Positions 15,048-20,783 of a stretch of 20,783 nucleotides of DNA are shown in pieces (within the stretch, counting starts at the first letter, position 1; each line of letters begins with the position of its first letter). Below the pieces are notes generated by a model, which saw nothing but the letters and a program-made list of their open reading frames with translations, ran no database searches and had not been told where the DNA came from. The stretch is from Bacteroidales bacterium (GTDB lineage Bacteria; Bacteroidota; Bacteroidia; Bacteroidales; JAAUTT01). Location: contig JANXXY010000275.1 of assembly GCA_025350365.1 (NCBI GenBank), forward strand, positions 1 through 20,783, read 5' to 3'. A program made the position numbers and the translations under genes.

Positions 15048-16148
15048 ATGATACAAAATAACACACCATCAGAAAGATTACTGTCTCTCGATTTTTTCAG
15101 AGGTTTCACCATGCTTCTTCTGATGATTGAATCAACAAGTCTTTATGATTTAATGGTTTCGCCTCCGTTGGAAGGCTCCTGGATATTTATGATTGGCAAA
15201 CAACTGCATCATCAGGAATGGCATGGATTGTTATTTTGGGATCTAATTCAACCCTTTTTTATGTTTATAGTCGGTGTTGCTCTTTATCTCTCCTATCAAC
15301 AGCGCACTAAAAGAGGCGATAGTTATAACACGATCCTTAAACATATTTTTCTACGATCGATATTACTTCTGCTATTAGGATGGTGGCTCTACTGTATGTC
15401 AAGTGAAAAAATTACATTTTATTTCCAAAATGTATTGGCACAGTTGGCTGTAACTACCTTCATTGCATTTCTTATCATCAGAAAACCTCCCTTAGTACAA
15501 ATAGCTATATCTATTGTTTTGTTGGGCATAAGTGAAATACTTTACAGAACATTCTGGATTGATGGTTTCAACCAGCCATTTATAGCAGGTCATAACTTTG
15601 GAACATGGGTAGATACACTGGTAAACGGGGAAGACAAAGCTGGACATTGGGTTTCATTTAATGCAATACCTACTGCAGCACACACCATTTGGGGCGTGTT
15701 AGCCGGAAAATTATTGATGAGTTTAAAATCTAAAAAACAAAAATTGCTCATTTTAATAATTGCGGGAATTGCAGGTCTGATAATTGGATACGGATTAGAT
15801 CCGGTTACCCCTATAATAAAGCGAATTGCAACTTCAACATTCGTATTTGCAAGTGGTGGTTGGACATTACTCATGTTGGCCTTCTCTTTTTATGCGATTG
15901 ATATGCTAAAAATTCGTCGCGGAATAGAACCTTTTAAAGTAATTGGCATGAATTCCTTGTTCATTTATCTCTTTTTTAATATTGGAGGAAATATAATGTT
16001 CAAGCAAATAGGTCTTCCTTTTTCCAAATTTGCTTTAGGGTGGGCAGGAGAACTTAGTGTAAATATTAGCGCCTCATTGATCGCATCATTTTTAATGTGG
16101 TATATGTGCTACTGGATGTATAAACAACGAATATTTATTAAAATATAA
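15048..16148 (+). CDS. Membrane acetyltransferase-like protein, COG4299/DUF5009, copy 2
   Basis: A 366-residue polytopic protein paralogous to the one at 6921. It shares the start 'RLLSLDFFRGFTMLLLMI', the block 'HHQEWHGLLFWDLIQPFFMF' (His55 aligned with His39 of copy 1) leading into 'IVG', and a similar end ('RIFIKI' against 'QIYIKI'). Copy 2 differs around the active site: 'HQEWHG' replaces 'HSTWNG', the CTPTD block becomes LLFWD, and about 15 extra residues precede the histidine. It therefore probably acts on a different acceptor, or uses another acyl group. It lies 18 bases after the fucosidase gene and 100 before the DoxX gene, so it belongs to the operon. Catalysis by this subgroup is inferred from the HGSNAT family only. 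Confidence 0.75.
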   Translation: MIQNNTPSERLLSLDFFRGFTMLLLMIESTSLYDLMVSPPLEGSWIFMIGKQLHHQEWHGLLFWDLIQPFFMFIVGVALYLSYQQRTKRGDSYNTILKHIFLRSILLLLLGWWLYCMSSEKITFYFQNVLAQLAVTTFIAFLIIRKPPLVQIAISIVLLGISEILYRTFWIDGFNQPFIAGHNFGTWVDTLVNGEDKAGHWVSFNAIPTAAHTIWGVLAGKLLMSLKSKKQKLLILIIAGIAGLIIGYGLDPVTPIIKRIATSTFVFASGGWTLLMLAFSFYAIDMLKIRRGIEPFKVIGMNSLFIYLFFNIGGNIMFKQIGLPFSKFALGWAGELSVNISASLIASFLMWYMCYWMYKQRIFIKI

Positions 16149-16248
16149 TATTTCAAACCCGGAATTTAAAACTGATAGCCTGCATTAGCAAGTATTGGTT
16201 TTTATAAGACCGCATTAAAATAAAATTTAGTTCCTAATTATTAATGCT

Positions 16249-16782
16249 ATGAAAGAAATCAAACCATTATCACAACTGCAAACATCAACTCTTATCATTT
16301 TGAAGATATTATTAGGCTGGCAAATATTGTTTGAAGGCACATCAAAATTGCTTGATCCAAGTTGGTCATCCTTTGGTTTTTTGAATGAATCAAAATGGAT
16401 TCTGTCTGGTTTTGCGCATTGGATAATCACTAACAAAGCTATTCTCAACTGTGTTGATTTTCTAAATACCTGGGGACTAATTGCAATAGGTTTAGGTTTG
16501 GTTTTAGGCGTATTTAGCAGAATTGCCGCTATATCCGGAGCTATTTTACTGTTTATGTATTATTTAAATAATCCACCCTTAACAGGCCTTGAATATTCTA
16601 TTCCTTCCGAAGGAAGTTATCTAATTGTAAATAAGACGCTTATTGAATCGGCTGCATTAGTTTTAATAGCGGTTTTTTCATCGCGCGTAGATTTTGGATT
16701 GGAATCGTTATTTACGAATCTGAAAATAAAAAATGAAATCAGACGAGGAAAGCAATTACACAATGATTCTATTGAAAAATAA
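16249..16782 (+). CDS. DoxX/DoxD-family small membrane protein
   Basis: A 177-residue protein with about four transmembrane spans. The pattern 'LKILLGWQILFEGTSKLLDP' in the first helix, then 'WGLIAIGLGLVLGVFSRIAA', is typical of the DoxX family. Some members are subunits of thiosulfate:quinone oxidoreductase (DoxD) or take part in membrane redox homeostasis; most are uncharacterised. The charged tail (about 157-177) faces the cytoplasm or periplasm. It is encoded directly before the second Gfo/Idh/MocA protein (35-base gap) and after the second acetyltransferase. From general experience this trio recurs in Bacteroidota glycan loci. A role in passing electrons between a periplasmic oxidoreductase and the quinone pool is a guess. 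Confidence 0.78.
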   Translation: MKEIKPLSQLQTSTLIILKILLGWQILFEGTSKLLDPSWSSFGFLNESKWILSGFAHWIITNKAILNCVDFLNTWGLIAIGLGLVLGVFSRIAAISGAILLFMYYLNNPPLTGLEYSIPSEGSYLIVNKTLIESAALVLIAVFSSRVDFGLESLFTNLKIKNEIRRGKQLHNDSIEK

Positions 16783-16817
16783 AGTAACAGGTTATATAAT
16801 TTTAATTTAAAATCAAA

Positions 16818-18353
16818 ATGTATACTCGAAGAACCGTAATAAAAGCCTTGGCCGGATTGCCTATTTTGGGTGTTTTTGGTTTTGAGGTTTTGAAAAATAT
16901 CGATTTTACTAAAAATAAAAAAAACAGGGCATTAAAAGAATTGGGTTTAGAAAATTTGGATGCACCCGTTTTTAATAAAAGTTCTCTTGGTAATAATAAT
17001 GATTTACTAAGGATAGGAATAATTGGTTTTGGCAGCAGGGCACAGGAATTATCTAATGCACTGGGTTTTATGCATCCCGATGACACAAAAGGCAAGGAAA
17101 AGAATAATACCCTCTCCGAATGGCTTGATCAGGAAAACCTATATGTTTCCCTTATTGGAATTTGTGATGTTTTTGACCTGCATGCTGAAAATGGTTTGGC
17201 AACAGCCAATAATGCTGTGCGGCCCGGAGGAGATAATGGAGTAAAATCGGTTGTGAAGCGATACAGAAGATATCAGGATATGTTAGATGATAAGGATATA
17301 GACGCTGTAATTATTGCTACACCGGATCATCACCATGCGCGCATTACTATTGACGCTATCAAAGCCGGCAAGCATGTTTATTGTGAAAAAAGTATTGCGC
17401 ATTCGGAGGATGAATTGATGGAGGTTTACAACGTTGTGAAAAATAGCAAGATGGTATACCAGTTAGGTCATCAAATTACTCAAAATGTAGTTTTTCAGCA
17501 AGCTAAAGAAATAATCAGAAAAGGGATTCTCGGAAAAATTACTTTAGTTGAAACCACTACCAATCGCAATTCAGCCGAAGGCGCCTGGATAAGACATCTC
17601 GATCGAAATGGAAATCCGAAGCCCGGCGATGAAAAATCAATTGACTGGACGCAATGGCTAGGTTCACGACCATATGCCCCTTTCAGCATTGACAGATATT
17701 ATAATTGGACCAAATGGTTCGATTACGATTTAGGATTGATAGGACAATTGTTTACTCACGAATTTGATGCGGTAAATCAATTGCTCAGGATTGGTATCCC
17801 CAATGCTGTTGTTTCGTCGGGCGGTATATATTATTGGAAAGACAATCGGGAGATTCCTGATGTTCTAAATTGTGTTTTCGAATATCCTAACCACGATCTC
17901 ACGCTAACATATAGCGCTACTTTGGCAAACAGCAGATCCAGAGGCCGGGTATTCATGGGTAATGATGCATCGATGGAATTGGGAGCATCGTTAAATATCA
18001 CTGTTGACAATGATTCGGTACGTTATAAAAAAATGATTAAAGAAGGCGTCATTGATATCTCGGCCCCAATGATCTCAATTCAACCGGGCTCAGGTAAAAT
18101 TGATGCCGTAACTTCCGCCACAGCAAAATATTATGCTTCAAGAGGCTTATCAACGACTACTGTTAACGGGCGACGGGTTAATGTTACTCACCGCCATATA
18201 AGGGAATGGATTGATTGCATCAGAAATGGCGGAATACCAAGTTGCAACATTGAACGTGCATTTGAAGAAGGTGTAACATGCCTGATGGCACATAAATCTT
18301 ATATTGAAAAGCGCCGTGTTACCTGGGATCCAATTAAGAAATCAATTGTTTAA
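16818..18353 (+). CDS. Tat-exported Gfo/Idh/MocA-family oxidoreductase (or NAD-dependent glycosidase)
   Basis: A 511-residue protein with a twin-arginine leader ('YTRRTVIKALAGLPILGVFG'), a linker of about 35 residues, and then the nucleotide-binding motif 'RIGIIGFGSRA' (65-75). Next come 'AVIIATPDHHHARITIDAIK', 'GKHVYCEKSIAHS' (Lys191; most family members have EKP where this has EKS), and a C-terminal domain with 'IDWTQWLGSRPYAPFSIDRY', 'FTHEFDAVNQLL' and 'SYIEKRRVTWDP'. It is clearly distinct from the GH109 protein at 2532: the YPTHGIGP block is missing. Family members oxidise sugars or sugar acids with NAD(P), and some act as glycosidases through a keto intermediate. An insert (about 75-115) separates the Rossmann motif from the second strand 'VSLIGICD'. 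Substrate unknown. Gaps of 35 and 20 bases tie it to its neighbours. Confidence 0.82.
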   Translation: MYTRRTVIKALAGLPILGVFGFEVLKNIDFTKNKKNRALKELGLENLDAPVFNKSSLGNNNDLLRIGIIGFGSRAQELSNALGFMHPDDTKGKEKNNTLSEWLDQENLYVSLIGICDVFDLHAENGLATANNAVRPGGDNGVKSVVKRYRRYQDMLDDKDIDAVIIATPDHHHARITIDAIKAGKHVYCEKSIAHSEDELMEVYNVVKNSKMVYQLGHQITQNVVFQQAKEIIRKGILGKITLVETTTNRNSAEGAWIRHLDRNGNPKPGDEKSIDWTQWLGSRPYAPFSIDRYYNWTKWFDYDLGLIGQLFTHEFDAVNQLLRIGIPNAVVSSGGIYYWKDNREIPDVLNCVFEYPNHDLTLTYSATLANSRSRGRVFMGNDASMELGASLNITVDNDSVRYKKMIKEGVIDISAPMISIQPGSGKIDAVTSATAKYYASRGLSTTTVNGRRVNVTHRHIREWIDCIRNGGIPSCNIERAFEEGVTCLMAHKSYIEKRRVTWDPIKKSIV

Positions 18354-18373
18354 TAATCATTAAATTTAACATT

Positions 18374-20464
18374 ATGACTAAAAAAATTTACTCCGCAAGC
18401 TATTACATATTAACATTCATTATGGTAGCTTTTTGTAATGATTTTTACGGTTATTCTCAAAAACAAATTCTCATACAAGCCGAGACTGCTGATACTATAT
18501 TTCATGGGCAAGTTAACAATGACGATCCCGGTTTTACCGGAGCCGGATTTTTAAATCTGGACAATATGCCTGGATCGTATGCGGTTTGGCTTGTTAACAT
18601 ACCTAAAGCTGATCAATACACAGTTACTGTAAGGTATGCTAATGGTAGTACGGATCGACCAGTGAATATTTTAGTTAACAATAGTCTGATTTTTGCAAAT
18701 TTAAGTTTTCCACCCACAGGCAGTTGGACTGATTGGAAAACACTAAGTTTTCAAGTTGCATTTATAAATGGCTCAAACAGCTTGAAAATTGTAGGCTCCA
18801 ACCCAAGCGGTGCCCCGGATCTTGATAATATTTCAATAAGTAACCCCAATGTAGATTTGGAAGTTGCACCGGCAGCCGTAAATGATACACTAAATGTTTC
18901 TCCTAAAGACATCGGATTAATTTCACCTCTTGATAATGATTACGATAGAAATGGAGATGTAATTCATATTGTATCTTGGAAGAATCCATTGCACGGTACT
19001 TTAGATACGATTCAGGGAGGTAAATTACAGTTTAAACCGGAGCTAAATTATTTGGGAGTCGATTCCTTCAGATATATAATTAGCGACGGATTAAAAGAAG
19101 CATCAGCCTTGGTAGTTATCAATATAAATGTAATTGATTGGTCTGTTGAGCTGTCGAATGTGATTATAAATACCCGGTCCACAAAATTGGATTGGGCATA
19201 CGAAATAGGTTTATTGCTCGAAGGGATGCTACGAGTATACAAGCGAACCAATGATCAACGCTATCTTACTTTCATCAAGGCTTGGGCAGAATATCATATT
19301 GCAGCGGATGGAACAATTAATGCGGAATTAAATAGTCTTGATAACCTAATGCCAGGGTATACGATTCTGCATCTTTATAATGAGACAAAAATTGAAAAAT
19401 TCAAATTAGCTGCCGAAAAAATAAGAAAGCGATTTGATACCTTCCCCCGCAATCCGGATAGCACCTTTTGGCACATGACTGATTTAAACGGAGAATTATG
19501 GCTGGATGGTTTATATATGGGAATGCCCTTTCTTACAACTTATGGCAATATGTTTGGTGATGAAAAATATGCATATACGGAGGCTATACGACAGTTTAAA
19601 TTACACATTAATTATTTAATAGATAAAGAAACAGGCTTATTATATCATGCGTATGATTATGATGGCTCTGAATCTTGGGCTTTACCGCCTTACAAAAGAT
19701 CGCCTTATGTTTGGGGACGCTCTGTGGGATGGGTTGTTATGGGTTTGGCGGAAATATTAGACTTTATTCCATCCACCTTCCCTCAACGCGAAATTATAGT
19801 GGAACAATATAAAACAGTTCTAAAAGCATTGGCAAAATATCAGGATCCAACTACCGGTTTATGGTATCAGATTGTTGACCATCAAACGGATGCTAAAAAC
19901 TGGCTGGAAACCTCTTGCACCATGATGTTTACGTATTCCATGGCCAGAGCAATTCAAAAAGGATACCTGGATAAATCCTACTCTAAAAACGTGGATTTAG
20001 GGTATAAGGGGGTTTTATCAAAAATTAGCGAGGATAAAAACAAGATGGTTTTTTTGAAAGATATCTGTGAGGGAACCGGAGTATCGTCTGATATAAATTA
20101 TTATTATGACAGGGCACGATTAACTAACGATGATCATGGACTAGGCTCATTTTTAATTATGAATGAAATGCTTGGTTACAATAATATGCCATGGTTAGTC
20201 ACAAAAGTGGAGGAAACTCAAACCCGTCATTTCTCAATCTACCCAAATCCTTGTAAAGATTATGTTGAACTGAGCATGGATGGATTAGATAAGGATGTTA
20301 AAATTGATATTTACAATATTTCCGGAATGAAGATTAAAACAATTCAGGTATCCTACCTATCGGGGCCTGTATCAATTGATATGTCTGCAATTCCAACGGG
20401 TATCTATCTGCTGAAAATTTATTCAAAGAGTCAGGTTTATACCGAAAAACTTATCCGGCAATAA
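18374..20464 (+). CDS. CBM35 + cadherin-like + GH105 unsaturated uronyl hydrolase with T9SS sorting domain
   Basis: A 696-residue modular secreted enzyme. After a signal peptide (about 1-28) comes a CBM35/CBM6-like beta-sandwich (about 32-157: 'ILIQAETAD', 'GSYAVWLVNIPKADQYTVTV', 'GAPDLDNISIS'). Residues about 163-250 form a cadherin/VCBS-like module ('PLDNDYDRNGD...PELNYLGVDSFRYIISDG'). Residues about 265-605 form a GH105 (alpha/alpha)6 barrel: 'LWLDGLYMGMPFL' with Asp378 as the expected catalytic residue, and 'VWGRSVGWVVMGL' (446-458). GH105 enzymes remove the 4,5-unsaturated uronic acid left by polysaccharide lyases. Residues 620-696 are a type A T9SS sorting domain ('FSIYPNPCKDY' to 'GIYLLKIYSK...KLIRQ'), so the protein goes to the cell surface or outside. 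Most GH105 proteins are single-domain and of about 350-400 residues, so the fusion is notable. Confidence 0.9.
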   Translation: MTKKIYSASYYILTFIMVAFCNDFYGYSQKQILIQAETADTIFHGQVNNDDPGFTGAGFLNLDNMPGSYAVWLVNIPKADQYTVTVRYANGSTDRPVNILVNNSLIFANLSFPPTGSWTDWKTLSFQVAFINGSNSLKIVGSNPSGAPDLDNISISNPNVDLEVAPAAVNDTLNVSPKDIGLISPLDNDYDRNGDVIHIVSWKNPLHGTLDTIQGGKLQFKPELNYLGVDSFRYIISDGLKEASALVVININVIDWSVELSNVIINTRSTKLDWAYEIGLLLEGMLRVYKRTNDQRYLTFIKAWAEYHIAADGTINAELNSLDNLMPGYTILHLYNETKIEKFKLAAEKIRKRFDTFPRNPDSTFWHMTDLNGELWLDGLYMGMPFLTTYGNMFGDEKYAYTEAIRQFKLHINYLIDKETGLLYHAYDYDGSESWALPPYKRSPYVWGRSVGWVVMGLAEILDFIPSTFPQREIIVEQYKTVLKALAKYQDPTTGLWYQIVDHQTDAKNWLETSCTMMFTYSMARAIQKGYLDKSYSKNVDLGYKGVLSKISEDKNKMVFLKDICEGTGVSSDINYYYDRARLTNDDHGLGSFLIMNEMLGYNNMPWLVTKVEETQTRHFSIYPNPCKDYVELSMDGLDKDVKIDIYNISGMKIKTIQVSYLSGPVSIDMSAIPTGIYLLKIYSKSQVYTEKLIRQ

Positions 20465-20480
20465 AATAACTATAAAAATT

Positions 20481-20783
20481 ATGAATCTTACTCATCGTAG
20501 TTCGCAAGCCTATATAGTGACAACAGCGTTTTTATCGCTTTTGGCACTATCGGGTTTTGCCTATTACGGCTTGTCCTTCTTTTATGACTTTATGACAAAG
20601 GAGTATGGTTGGTCGCGCACAGTTGTAACATCAGGCAATGCAGTTGGAAAACTAATAGTTGGCCCTTTGTTTGGTTTTTTTGCCGGTTGGATGATCGACC
20701 GATACGGACCACGGCGGTTGATGATTTCAGGTTCATTAATGATGGGTATTGCCTTAATCGGGTTAAGTTATTCCAACTCGTTG
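20481..20783 (+). CDS. Major facilitator superfamily transporter, N-terminal part (runs off the window)
   Basis: An ATG 16 bases after the GH105 stop opens a frame that stays open for 101 codons to the window edge. The product has a short hydrophilic start (MNLTHRSSQAY), a first helix ('IVTTAFLSLLALSGFAYYG'), a periplasmic loop 'DFMTKEYGWSRTVVTSGNAV', a second helix, then the MFS motif A as 'GWMIDRYGPRRLM' and a third helix. The 'EYGWSR' before helix 2 and 'DRYGPRR' after it are typical of the monocarboxylate/oxalate-formate (OFA/MCT-like) MFS branch rather than sugar-proton symporters. It may import a sugar acid or another end product of the locus. The remaining helices are not visible. Confidence 0.88.
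   Translation, partial: MNLTHRSSQAYIVTTAFLSLLALSGFAYYGLSFFYDFMTKEYGWSRTVVTSGNAVGKLIVGPLFGFFAGWMIDRYGPRRLMISGSLMMGIALIGLSYSNSL

Noticed and set aside
15590..15874. 94-residue minus-strand frame inside the second acetyltransferase gene
   Set aside because: Antisense shadow of a membrane-protein gene; composition simply mirrors the hydrophobic codons of the plus strand.
6921..16148. The two COG4299 genes as a mobile or recent duplication
   Set aside because: They are strongly diverged, even around the active site, with no flanking repeats or transposase; old paralogues are more likely.

Overview
The window is one long, all-plus-strand glycan-utilisation locus (a PUL) from a member of the Bacteroidota. 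Evidence for the phylum: a SusC C-terminus followed by SusD, several Cys-ended lipoprotein signals, a type IX secretion (T9SS) C-terminal sorting domain, AT-rich DNA, and gene starts without Shine-Dalgarno sequences. T9SS argues against Bacteroides itself and for an environmental lineage, but I cannot name a genus from the sequence.

Layout. Bases 1-2234: the end of a SusC porin and a full SusD lipoprotein, the outer-membrane glycan import pair. Bases 2460-6860: three more widely spaced units. These are a Tat-exported GH109-type alpha-N-acetylgalactosaminidase, a lipoprotein beta-propeller hydrolase (GH43-like), and a lipoprotein with an Ig-like domain plus a GATase-like Rossmann domain. The gaps between them hold short repeats and hairpins, and a strong hairpin ends this part. 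Bases 6921-8030: a COG4299/DUF5009 membrane acetyltransferase, followed by a gap with unusual nested inverted repeats (8098-8248). Bases 8287-20783: a tightly packed probable operon. In order it encodes an SGNH hydrolase, an amidohydrolase, a GH38 alpha-mannosidase, a GH29 alpha-L-fucosidase, a second COG4299 protein, a DoxX-type membrane protein, a second Tat-type Gfo/Idh/MocA oxidoreductase, a CBM35-GH105-T9SS protein, and the start of an MFS transporter that runs off the window.

How the genes may work together. The GH set (alpha-GalNAc, alpha-Man, alpha-L-Fuc, unsaturated uronic acid) points to a complex heteroglycan, glycoprotein glycan or uronate-containing exopolysaccharide rather than a simple plant or algal homopolymer. 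No sulfatase, polysaccharide lyase or regulator is visible here. Non-glycosidase chemistry is prominent: two predicted trans-membrane acetyltransferases, two exported NAD-binding-fold proteins, an exported metal-dependent amidohydrolase, a DoxX protein and an acid/MFS-type transporter. My main hypotheses, all inference, are two. First, re-acetylation of amino sugars may precede GH109 cleavage. Second, there may be a periplasmic oxidative branch for a released sugar, with oxidoreductase, lactonase-like amidohydrolase and MFS uptake.

Limits: all family calls come from reading motifs by eye. No alignment, HMM search or structure prediction was run.
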